DNA of 45,394 bases from Zygnema cylindricum (lineage: Eukaryota > Streptophyta > Zygnematophyceae > Zygnematales > Zygnemataceae): positions 1 through 45,394 of the forward strand of contig JBBHKE010000812.1 of assembly GCA_037447655.1 (NCBI GenBank), in the 5' to 3' direction. The notes under the pieces were generated by a model. It did no database searches and was not told where the DNA came from. It was given only the letters and a program-made list of their open reading frames with translations. A program made the translations under genes and the position numbers. This document shows positions 23,266 to 33,655 of the stretch, in pieces; the first letter of the stretch is position 1; each line of letters starts with the position of its first letter.

Positions 23266-24825
23266 AAAAAAGGTATAGCAAAAAAAACATTTGGAGACAA
23301 CGAGAGTCAAAAAAGAGTAAGCCAAGACTAAAAAACGAAACAAAACAAAACATAACGTACAAGAGCAAATAACCATAACAATAGTACCACGGTTGATCGC
23401 CTACAAAAACAAAAAACCTAAGTTAGTCTACCAACAAATAACGTAAGGTCCACAACCATGGAGATCATGGATGCAGACCAATTCCTTTGCGGACAATCTT
23501 GAAGACCCGCTTCTCATAGGCTAGAGTGCTTTCGCGAAGGAGACTCGCAGCATCCGGAAAGGCAGCTAAGACACATTGACGGTAGAAACAGCCAAAAGGA
23601 ATAGTGGAAAACTTCTTGGCCCCCTAGATTCAAATGTTTTTCGCGTACACTGGCAAAAGAAGTCATCGAATGACTTGTCCAAAGATCCGAAAAATCTCTA
23701 TCGCAAATGGGACAAATTTATCGAGCGGATCTCGATGAGCTTATTCTCTTTCCTTGGTAGGTGATGCGTCCCCAACCGCCACACATATATGCAAACCCTA
23801 GCGAGAAAAAATGTGTTTCCTAGTCGGATCCATGAAGACTACGTCACCACGTTTCCTCCCAACATCATGAAGGAAAACCAAGTCAACTTAAGGGCTCCTA
23901 AAACCCTTAGACTGGGACAAAACAACGGATCAAGTTTCATAACCCCACTTGTGAGTTTGACAGCTTCGGAAAGTCGTCACTATGGGAATGGTCTTCCAAC
24001 AACAAAATACTAAGTTCATGGTTGACAAAATAAGGGGCACCGATAGAGCAACCTAAAGTGTTTATACCCTCGTTCGAGGATGCAACACAAAAACCTGTGC
24101 AAGCAGACGACCAACCCCTTGGGCACCATGCTACACATTGGCACCATGCTTCACATTTAGATTGTTTAAGTGAGAGCCTGGTCCGATGAATTTGGTCCGC
24201 AAAATGGGAGGAAGGAATAAAACAAAGCAATGTACGGACGCACAAAATGCGTGTCATCTAAGATTGAAAGAAATGAAAAATCAAGAAAGGTTGTACCTAG
24301 TGCTCATAATGCTCGAAGGTGGACTAAAGAAAAAAAAGGTTCCCTTAAAGGAACACCTTGGCCAATGCTAGTCGCATACTATAAGGCGAAAACATCCCCA
24401 AAAGACCTCTAAGATGAAAGAAAAGCGAGCTAGGCTGAGAATAAAATGCTCGAACAAAAAAGAAGATTTGCTTTATTGGTGATGGCGCCCGTCTTAGTTA
24501 TCAGAATAGAGCATTACGATCAACCGTGTTGAAAGCTTTAGCGCCATTGACTTGAAGGACCACCTTATCTAAATAAAGGGCCATAAAATCCCGCAAGTTA
24601 TAGACAACCGCCCCACTACCCCGTTTTGTTACAACACCGAATTGAAGCGACGGAAAATAGTCGTGAAATGCTCCTTGGAGTGGGATGCAAAGAGCGCGAG
24701 CCACCAAGCTGTACAATACTTCACCAATAACGATTGTACGAATTTCTCACGGCAATCTTAGAAACATCTTCAAGTAAGGCCGCAGAAAGAAGTGGGATTA
24801 CACTATAGGGAATGTGTCCACGAGC
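23266..24825 (-). pseudogene. non-LTR retroelement copy RC, 3' part
   Basis: On the minus strand, after the Copia insertion, the frame resumes ARGHIPYSVIPLLSAALL. It continues through SLVARALCIPLQGAFHDYF, VVLQVNGAKAFNTVDRN, LKQSKCEAWC and DHSHSDDFPKLS. It then jumps over a deletion to FVPFAIEIFRIFG and CFYRQC (about 23.73-23.56 kb), the endonuclease tail also seen in RB. The QGDPLG segment is largely deleted. The 3' UTR resembles that of RB and ends TTTTTTGTACAC at about 23266, so RB and RC lie tail to tail. Confidence 0.7.
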
Positions 24826-25875
24826 TATAACTTTGAGACCTCCATAAGTCCTCAGAGTGGACAGCTTCCAAGAAGCCTCTAGGATAATCCTAACCCCTTT
24901 GTGTTTAAGCAAAAATAACTGCCACCTTGGCAGACAAAAACGCTGACCAACTTCACCCCTGTGAAGACAAGACTCCCCTGAGTCGATAGCAAAAAGAATC
25001 TCTGAATTTGCTCCCCTGAGCAGTAAGTTATGGAGGGTCAAAGTTGACCTTTTGTACAGAAGCTCTCTGGGAGAGAGGGTCCTATCTTCTAATTTTTCTA
25101 AGTCCTATCTCTCTCACAAACTCTATCTACTGATGTACGGAACCAATCAGAATTGAGTTCCGTACGCAAAAGTACAGCTGCCGGTGTACTTTATGTACGG
25201 ACATTGTACGACATGGCCAAAATGTCGACACATGTCAAATCCGGATTCGGTGCCATAATCTCCGGAGATTCCACAATCCAACGGAATTTCGCCACGTGTC
25301 ATCCGATGTGGCGATGGCCACAAACCGCCGAAATCTTCCTCCGGGATCTCGGCGCTAATCTCGGCCGTCCGATTAAAGTCGACTTTAATCGTAGCCGTAA
25401 TAAATACATGCGCGGTATTTGTTTCATTTACGAAACAAATGCGCGGTACTGATTTGTGTCCGTACTGTAAGTCGTACATTTATATTTTACTGGATCTATG
25501 CATCCCGTAATTCATTTCAGTTAAATGGTTTATCGCACGCATAACCATTTAAATAAATATCAAACACTATAGTACGTAATACTACTGCTAGACTTAACGC
25601 CTAAGGCTACCGGCTATTTCCTATCTGCCGGCCGGTAGGTACATGGTTCAAATCCTGCCGCCGGCACATACCTTTTAATTAAATAAATAAACCCTAACAT
25701 AAAATTCCCGTAAACCTCAGGATAGCCAAGGTAGCCATGGCTCTAGCTTCCTCTCCAATTTCTCAGTGACTGCGACAAGTTTGAGAGTTGGAGAGAGAAG
25801 TTAGAGATAGACTGCCTCGACTTCTATATTTCTTTTCAGACCTAGAAAATACTAATAAAACCATTAGTTTCTACA
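24826..25875 (-). repeat. 3' LTR of C2
   Basis: The + strand begins TATAACTTTGAG (TG changed to TA) and ends GTTTCTACA. It differs from the 5' LTR only at 24827, 24833, 24892 and 24927 by eye, each A or T here against G or C there. Confidence 0.95.
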
Positions 25876-25888
25876 CTCCCCTTATTTT
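25876..25888 (-). promoter_or_regulatory. C2 polypurine tract
   Basis: AAAATAAGGGGAG on the minus strand directly precedes the 3' LTR and directly follows the pol stop codon. Confidence 0.85.
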
Positions 25889-28800
25889 CTAGTCAATCGT
25901 TAATTTCATACCACACTTCTCCCTGCAAAAAATTAGCTTAGGGGAAGGCACAGGTTTGGTCATCATATCTGCTACCATCTCACTATCTGGTCTATACTCT
26001 AAACTGATTATTTTGTTTTCTACTTTCTCTCTAACAAAGCTGAGTCTGATGTCCATGTGTTTGGCTTTAAAATGGTGTTTAGGATTGGCAGAAATAGCGA
26101 TTGCTGCCTGATTATCACAAAATATTTTCTGCACACCACTCTTAAGGTGACCAAGCTCACCAAGCAAAGACTTGACCCACATCAATTCTTTTACAGCAGA
26201 GCAAGAGGCCATATACTCAGCCTCCATGGTGGACTGAGCAATAACCTTTTGTTGTTTGCTACTCCAACAGCAAGCCCTATCACCCACATATAATACATAT
26301 CCAGAAGTACATCTCCTCATCGGAGCATCACCATAATTGGCATCACTCCAAGTAGTGATGTCAGTATTCTCCCCACCCAAATGCAACCATAGATCTCTAG
26401 TTCCTACCAGGTATCTAAGGACTCTCTTATCTGCCTCCCAATCCTTCTTAGTGGGTGCATTTAGACTTCTACTCAGCACTCCTACAGCTGCAGCTAAATC
26501 CGGCCGGGTACAATTCATAAAATAGATTAGACTTCCCACTACTTGCCTGTAAGGAATAGTCTGCATGAACTTCTGTTCATCAGGAGATAATTCCTCGTCT
26601 AAGACTATGACTCCTTCTTCCTCACTCCCCTCACTTCCCTTCTTCAACTCCATTGGAGTTGTACAACTATTAGCTTTATCCATTTGAAATTTTTCAAGCA
26701 TGTTCCCTATTGCTTCTTTTTGAGTCAATCTTATAATTTTCCTTTTTCGGTCTCTCTCTACTTGAATTCTCAAAATATATCTTGCTTCTCCCATATCCTT
26801 CATTTCAAATCTCCCCTTAAGATCGGTTTTCAGTTTGTTAATTTTTTTCATTGATTTACTTAATACAAGCAAATCATCAACATAAATTGCAATAAATATC
26901 AAACCTTCCTCATCTTCGAAAACATAGATTGAGTGATCTGAGCTGATCCGAATATATCCCAGACCGGTAAGAAACTCATCAAGCTTCTTATTCCATTGTC
27001 GAGGTGCCTGTTTCAAACCATAAAGAGATTTAATCAGCCGGCATACCTTACTCTCCTCTCCTTCTTCCGTTTTAATTTGAAAACCCACTTACAACCGATT
27101 GGTTTTCGGTTAGGTGGACAGTCCACCAGCTCCCAAGTATCGGCTGCCATGATTGAAGCCATCTCCTCATTGATGGCTGTCTTCCACCGGTTTCTTTCTG
27201 GACAAGTCATCGCCTCTCCATAAGTTTGAGGTTCATCTTGATGAGATAGTTTAGTTACCTTGTTATTAACCTGTTTTTCTTGCAGTCTTTTGCTACTTCT
27301 CCTTCCCCCCTCAAAATCTGAGGCCGGAATAGATGGTTCTCGTGGATTTTTTCGAACAAACTCGGCTTCTCCCATATCCCTTGATTCCGAATCAATTTCC
27401 ACCACGTCTTCCGCTTCGAGTAGAGTTGTCACTGGAGTTTCCACAGCCGAGTCCTTTTCGGTCTGATTTGTTCCTGCAAGAATGTCATCTTCTCTAAAAC
27501 CTGGATAGTTAGGAAGCTCAAAGTCATCGGAATTTTCTGACTCAAATCTGATTTTTACTGACTTTGTATATTTGAAGGGATCCACAGACTTTCCTTCATC
27601 CATAACTACTAGATGCTTTACTAAGATTATATCTTCCCTTTTTAGATCATAAACTCTATATCCTTTAACATCTTCATCATATCCTAATAAGTATCCCGGT
27701 TTTCCTTTAGGATCTAGCTTCCAATTGGACCGATCTATATCTAGACTGAATACTTGATTGCCCAAAACCTTTAAGTGAGATATGTCTGGTTTCCGGCCTG
27801 TCCATCTCTCATAAGGTGTTTGATCTTTTATAGCTGAAGTAAGAACTCTATTCTTGAGGTAATTAGCACAGTTCATTGCTTATGCCCAAAACCTTTTCCC
27901 TATTTTTTTATCTGACAACATACTTCTAACACTATCACTTAGTGTTCTATTTAACCTTTCTGCTACCCCATTCTGTTCCGGATTTTCTGGAACTGTCTTT
28001 TGGTGTTGAACCCCATCTTCCCTCTGAAAATCCTCAAACTGGTTAGAAGTATACTCTCCACCATTGTCACTCCTTACTCTCTTGATTGGAGTTTCATGGA
28101 GTTTTTCGATCCATGCTTTATATTGTCTAAAACAATCCTCAGCTTCGGACTTGTTTTTCAAAAAATATACCCGGGAATACCGAGACCAATCATCAGTTAT
28201 AGTCATCATAAATCTCTTCCCCCCCGGTGAGGGCACTTTAGCCGGTCCCCAAATATCTGTGTGTACTAGATCTAGAATTTTTTCTCCCTTATAGGTGGCT
28301 GACTTAGGAAAGGGTAATCTGTGTGCTTTACCTTGAGCACATCCACTACAATCACTTATATCATCACTCTCACTGAACTGAATCCGTTCCATCACTCCCA
28401 TCTTTTTCATCTCTCTTAACTTATCTAGATTCACATGCCCAAGCCTCTTATGCCACATCATAATATCATGAACACCAGCATAATAAAGATTCTTCTTTTC
28501 ATTACTTAAGATCAGCCTAAACATCCCATGGCTACCTTTCTCAGCAATGAAATAGACATCATCCTCAAAACTAGCAGTAAAGACTCCTTCCCTAGTGCTA
28601 GTAAAAAAACCCTTATCATCTAATACTGATGTAGAGATAAGATTTTTGTTCAGCTCCGGAATAAACAATACATCGCAGAATGTTAATATGGATGTCTTTC
28701 CTTCTACTAACACTTTTAGATCTACCGATCCTACAAGAGTAGTGGTGACTATCCTCCCATCCCCGTACTCTATCTCTACGGTGGGAATCTTTCTTATCTT

Positions 28801-30006
28801 AGTGAACAGGTGTCTATCCTTACACATGTGCATGGAGGCACTTGAATCTACAATCCAGCCTGCTTCACCTTTCAATCCACCGTAAGCACATTTCTGCCTT
28901 CGTGGGATTTCGACCTCAATTTTCGCCTCCCACTCCTCATCCAAAAGGAGCTCATCGTCCTCGTCCTCGGATTCAGCCTCAAGTACCTGTGTGACAAGGG
29001 CCTTTTTCTTTCCTCTCGGGGTACCACCGGTCTGCCCCTCCTTTAACTGAAGCTCGGTTAGCTTAGTGCACTCTGCCATATAGTGCCCCGGTTTCTTACA
29101 AAAATGGCATAGTCCTTTGGGAGCCCTTGGTTCGAACTCATCGGCTTGTTTTTTCTGCTCCCTACCCCCATAGTTTCCGACCGGTTTTCGGGAATCCCTG
29201 TTCCTCCAATCAGTCGCTGTTGCCAAGGCTTGGCCACTCTTTCCTCCCCTTCGGATCTCAATTGTATTCTCTTGAACGAGAATCATTCCTACCACTGAGT
29301 TCCATATCCACCTTGAGTCAGGCAAGTCCTGCACACGGTAAACTATGTTCACGAACTCATCAGGTAACTTCATCAGTAAATAGTTAACCTTTTCTTTTTC
29401 ACTAAAATCTTTTCCCGCACTCTGTAGCTCCATGAAGAGTGTAGCAAGCTCATTGCAAAAATCCAACATATTTCCCCCTTTGTATACATACTCCTTAACT
29501 TTCTGATCAGCCAACTGTTGTTGCTGAATCGTACCACTTCGGTACATCTCTATAAGAGCCATCCAAAGATCGGATGCCCTTTCTACCTGCAAATGAGGAC
29601 ATGCAAGTCCTTGAGTGAGATGGCGTAGGATGAAGTGCTTTGCCGCCATATTGTTGAAGTCCCAGGTTTCAGTATCATTCTCCTCGTTCCTCGGAATAGG
29701 TGACATGAATGCTAAACCAGTTGCTATTGGTGTGGTCGCCTCCTTCTCCTTTCCTTTGTCCACCACCTCTCCTTCCTTTGTTTCCTCCGTTGAAGGTGAA
29801 TCCTCTTTCCTGGTGAATCTGCTTCCTCCAAACCCTGGAGGAATTCCAAGACTTGATGGACGCCCCAATCGTCCACTCACTATCCCCCAAAACCTTTTTT
29901 CGCATAGAGCTCCTATCATCATACTTTCCCAGTATATGAAGCCAGTTCCATTAAAGATTGGTACCCTAGAGGGTGGGCCCATAACCTGTAACTCTGAGAC
30001 CTCCAT
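25889..30006 (-). pseudogene. C2 gag-pol, nearly intact but broken in three places
   Basis: From the start: Gag, zinc knuckle CHFCKKPGHYMAEC, protease WIVDSSASMH (the active site is normally DSG; C1 still has DSGAS), and the WHKRLGH...C..C integrase head. Integrase DDE follows (HTDIWG, SDNGGEY, NGVAERLNRT), then RT and RNase H (AEYMA, DNQAAIA). TAA at 27882-27880 replaces GAA of C1 in FWxEAMN. Near 27078 about 240 bases are missing between GCKWVFKLK and TEEGEESKVCRL, with a frame change. This removes the RT fingers and first catalytic Asp; YVDD remains. The first in-frame ATG (30006) is inside the LTR and the second (29982) inside the PBS. Confidence 0.95.
29974..29986 (-). promoter_or_regulatory. 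C2 primer binding site (tRNA-iMet anticodon arm)
   Basis: The minus strand reads GGTTATGGGCCCA immediately after the 5' LTR. It is complementary to the anticodon arm of initiator tRNA-Met (TGGGCCCATAACC), as in half-tRNA priming by Drosophila copia. The ATG inside it pairs with the CAU anticodon. Confidence 0.88.
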
Positions 30007-31036
30007 AAGTCCTCAGAGTGGACAGCTTCCAAGAAGCCTCTAGGATAATCCTGACCCCTTTGTGTTTAAGCAAAAATAACTGCCACCCTGGCAGACAAAA
30101 ACGCTGACCAACTTCACCCCTGTGAAGACAAGACTCCCCTGAGTCGATAGCAAAAAGAATCTCTGAATTTGCTCCCCTGAGCAGTAAGTTATGGAGGGTC
30201 AAAGTTGACCTTTTGTACAGAAGCTCTCTGGGAGAGAGGGTCCTATCTTCTAATTTTTCTAAGTCCTATCTCTCTCACAAACTCTATCTACTGATGTACG
30301 GAACCAATCAGAATTGAGTTCCGTACGCAAAAGTACAGCTGCCGGTGTACTTTATGTACGGACATTGTACGACATGGCCAAAATGTCGACACATGTCAAA
30401 TCCGGATTCGGTGCCATAATCTCCGGAGATTCCACAATCCAACGGAATTTCGCCACGTGTCATCCGATGTGGCGATGGCCACAAACCGCCGAAATCTTCC
30501 TCCGGGATCTCGGCGCTAATCTCGGCCGTCCGATTAAAGTCGACTTTAATCGTAGCCGTAATAAATACATGCGCGGTATTTGTTTCATTTACGAAACAAA
30601 TGCGCGGTACTGATTTGTGTCCGTACTGTAAGTCGTACATTTATATTTTACTGGATCTATGCATCCCGTAATTCATTTCAGTTAAATGGTTTATCGCACG
30701 CATAACCATTTAAATAAATATCAAACACTATAGTACGTAATACTACTGCTAGACTTAACGCCTAAGGCTACCGGCTATTTCCTATCTGCCGGCCGGTAGG
30801 TACATGGTTCAAATCCTGCCGCCGGCACATACCTTTTAATTAAATAAATAAACCCTAACATAAAATTCCCGTAAACCTCAGGATAGCCAAGGTAGCCATG
30901 GCTCTAGCTTCCTCTCCAATTTCTCAGTGACTGCGACAAGTTTGAGAGTTGGAGAGAGAAGTTAGAGATAGACTGCCTCGACTTCTATATTTCTTTTCAG
31001 ACCTAGAAAATACTAATAAAACCATTAGTTTCTACA
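29987..31036 (-). repeat. 5' LTR of C2
   Basis: The + strand runs TGTAACTCTGAG...GTTTCTACA, canonical TG...CA. The gag reading frame opens inside its last 20 bases. Confidence 0.95.
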
Positions 31037-31410
31037 CGAGCCATCTCGGATGTTACCTTTTGTATGAAGGCGAATCCTATGGATGGGGTCTCAGAAGGAC
31101 ATAAATCTCGAAGTAGTTCATAAACAATCCGAGAGGGACCGCTCGTTGAAAGGTGAAAAGACGTGGTGAGGGCCTCGGTCAAACCTTCACTATCCACATC
31201 AAACGTTTCATGAGGATCATGCCCTTCAACAAAGGAAAGGAAAACGTCAGGTACTCGAGGGTGCAACAAACGCAATGCTTCAAAGACGCCTATGAGGATG
31301 GAGAGGGCGTGAAAGGCCGAAGAGCTCGCGCAGCTCGAGAAAAGGAACGACCAAGGAGGACAGCTTGTTGTAGTCTAGCAGTGGAGCTTGGCCTATATTA
31401 CAAATTGGCC
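31037..31410 (-). pseudogene. non-LTR retroelement copy RC, 5' part
   Basis: The minus strand reads STARLQQAVLLGRSFSRAAR, ALRPFTPSPSS, GPSRIVYELLRDLCPSETPS and KVTSEMAR. These align to RA (SFAVARGHVPP) and stop exactly at the Copia target site. The sequence right of about 31410 does not align, so RC is 5'-truncated there. Confidence 0.75.
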
Positions 31411-31454
31411 CAATTGGCTTAGTCTATAGCAGCTACCTAACATATTGTTGATAT

Positions 31455-32958
31455 TAGTGTTGGGTATTAAGGACCATTTGCCGATATTCGATATATATCG
31501 AATTTCAGGTACCTAATAATCGATATATCGCTTCGATATATCGAAAATGAAAATATTGCGATATATTGTATCGCCAATATATCGAAACATAAAAATAAAG
31601 AAAAAAATGACATGTCACCAAAGTCGCGTGCCTTTGGACAAAGTGACCGTAAATTTTTTGCCGAAAAGAAATACGGTTTTTTAAGTTTGTAGAGTGAAGG
31701 AGATCTTTGAGGTACATTGATGCGGTACACTTGCGAAATACACGTACCTGATACGCAATTACGGATTTCCATACGAAAATGGTCGGTTTTCAAATTTTTG
31801 ACGATTTTAGAGATTTCATCGTCAACTTAAAATGAACCACTCAAATCAAAACATGTACGTAAAAACCTGTTTACAGGCGTTACGCGATGTAACCGAGGCC
31901 TCTGTAATGCATGAATTTTGTTGTCCATACTATTACAGAATTGGTATTTTTTTGTCGGTTACATTTTGTGGCGCTTATCTTTATGGGTATGTCCCCATGT
32001 GCATAAGGGGTTTTTTTCTGTCGTTTTCTTGTAAAACTTAGCGCGGTACTGCCTATGTTGCAACCGCACGAAGGAATCGCAAATTTGTAGAGTACAATTT
32101 GCGTCATCCACGAACTTAGGATGTACGAAAATTTGTTGTCTTGTATTTTTCGACCCACTTCCACGACAAAAAACGCCATCTTCAAACTCATGTCTAAAAC
32201 ACATGCGCGATGTGTTTTAAAACTAGGTATTTTCGATAAACACGTAGGAACATATATTTGCACGTGCCGTAATTTTGGAAATTTTTCATACGATTTCTAA
32301 GGACAAAGAAAAGTACAAAATTCGCTATGTTTTGTCTGTTTGCTTTCAACACGACGAAGAAAAGTAAGTTTGTTTGGTTTTGTCCGTTTCCGTTCAGTAC
32401 GTATTTTTTTTTGCAGGGGTCTCGAAATTCCGATGCCATTTCACGTCGACCGGACAGGAGACGCGAAGGCAAAGCAAATATTATTCAACCGTGAAACTGC
32501 ACAAGCTGTAAGGTGGTACGTCTACAATGTCACAGTAAGACATACGACGTCACAACCAGTTCCAAAAAAAATAACGTGCGGCAACACAAATTCTAGACGT
32601 TGACAACCGTCACAAACGTAAGTTACGATTACGTTCTTACACATGGGGTCACTTGAAAACCGGGTTTGGCGGATCCGCGCTAAAATACAAAGTAAGTTCG
32701 CTAAGTCACAAGTACATGGGGACATACCCTAAGTCACGGAACGAGAATCACGTCGTACGTGGCGTATCTGACAATATGTCTTTTTCGCTATTATAACATA
32801 TTATATAAAATTACGAAATATTAAATTTAAAAAATACTATATATCGCGATGGTTTATGTTGGTCTCGATAGGATACATCGAGGATTCTGCTCGATCCATA
32901 TTCGATACATCGAATATCGAAATTATCGCGATATGAATTTACACGATACCCAACACTA
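31455..32958. mobile_element. hAT-like non-autonomous element with 8-base target duplication
   Basis: The ends TAGTGTTGGGTATT and GATACCCAACACTA are inverted repeats, and GTTGATAT lies exactly on both sides (31447-31454 and 32959-32966). An 8-base duplication with short inverted repeats is the hAT pattern. Both subterminal regions are packed with ATCGATATATCG-type palindromes, probably transposase sites. No transposase is present. Without the nested element it is about 760 bases. Confidence 0.85.
31985..32729. mobile_element. PIF/Harbinger-like element nested in the hAT-like element
   Basis: The ends GGGTATGTCCCCATGT and ACATGGGGACATACCC are perfect 16-base inverted repeats. They resemble those of the 34613 element (GGGCGTGTTCCCATGT), and internal pieces are related (GTTTTTTTCTGTCGTTT, AATTTGCGTCATCC). 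The flanking triplets are TAT and TAA, so the expected TWA duplication is imperfect. No transposase is visible. Confidence 0.75.
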
Positions 32959-33024
32959 GTTGATATCATTACTTTCTGATTTTAGGTCAGAAAAGGTATC
33001 GACTGAATTTTTTATCAGTTATGA

Positions 33025-33240
33025 CCAGAGGTCGCAAAAGTCAAAATTTTACATAACCGAAACCGACCGTTTTTTTTTTCAAAACTTGAGTAACTGACGC
33101 CCGACGGGGTATATGTCACTCTCCAAAATTGTTAACCGTTAACCGACCGGCGTTTACGAAAATAAAAGTTAACCGAAACTCGATTTCTCGCGACTAACCG
33201 TGCCCGCCCGTAACCGAAAAAAGTACAAAATTATATAATG
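33025..33240 (+). repeat. dispersed ~200-base repeat, copy 2
   Basis: Partner of 12218-12425 with roughly four fifths identity by eye. It contains clustered TTAACCG and ACCGACCG motifs. Neither copy shows a target duplication I can define. Confidence 0.7.
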
Positions 33241-33265
33241 TACAACGTATGAATAAGCCAATAAT

Positions 33266-33655
33266 TACGCTTTGTCGCGTTCCCTTAGATTTGTGAAATA
33301 AATAGTGTTTACTAGCGTGTCAGATTTGCAACGCTTTGTCGCGTTCCCTAAGATTTTCGAAATGAATAGTGTACTACACCGTGAATCGTTATTAGCCTTA
33401 TGTACTCTATATCGGAACCCCAAAATTTTTACATTGATACCTTAAATATAACAAATTACACTATTTGAGGGCATAGACTATAATCTGCCACGTCTCTTGG
33501 CACTAAATTTGAATGAATGACGCTATTTTTTTCTTTACTCTAATAATTTCTATAGTCTAAAAACGATTCGCGGTGTACCGTGTCAAATTTGCAACGCCTT
33601 GTCGCGTTCCCTAAGATTGCGAAATGAATAGTGTTATTACAACACCAATCGTTAT
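33266..33655. repeat. cluster of GATTCGCGGTGTA hairpin modules
   Basis: A full module at about 33562-33655 has AACGATTCGCGGTGTA paired with TTACAACACCAATCGTT around a core GTCGCGTTCCCTAAGATT. A half module ends at 33395 (TACACCGTGAATCGTTATTAG) and another fragment starts at 33268. The same core recurs at 35842. Confidence 0.7.

Larger units (their letters stand above)
24826..31036 (-). mobile_element. Copia LTR retrotransposon C2, young, defective
   Basis: Two 1050-base LTRs (24826-25875 and 29987-31036) differ at only four positions. They are flanked by an exact 5-base duplication CGAGC (24821-24825 and 31037-31041). PBS and PPT are intact. The coding region has a stop, a deletion in RT and a protease active-site change, so it could only have moved with help or decayed after moving. 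It interrupts the RT frame of copy RC. Confidence 0.97.

Noticed and set aside
25153-25479. ~100-codon open frames on both strands in the LTRs (also at 30308-30640, 20889 and 6044)
   Set aside because: They are inside LTRs, occur on both strands at once, and are broken in older LTR copies.
25636-25672. A functional tRNA gene in the LTR
   Set aside because: The T-arm-like motif is present, but no matching acceptor 5' strand, D-arm or anticodon arm could be built.
29615-30043. Plus-strand 142-codon frame
   Set aside because: It is antisense to C2 gag and runs into the LTR; a homologous antisense frame lies opposite C1 gag.
31467-32725. Several 60-127 codon frames at 31.5-32.7 kb
   Set aside because: They lie within the non-autonomous hAT-like and Harbinger-like elements, on both strands, without recognisable domains.
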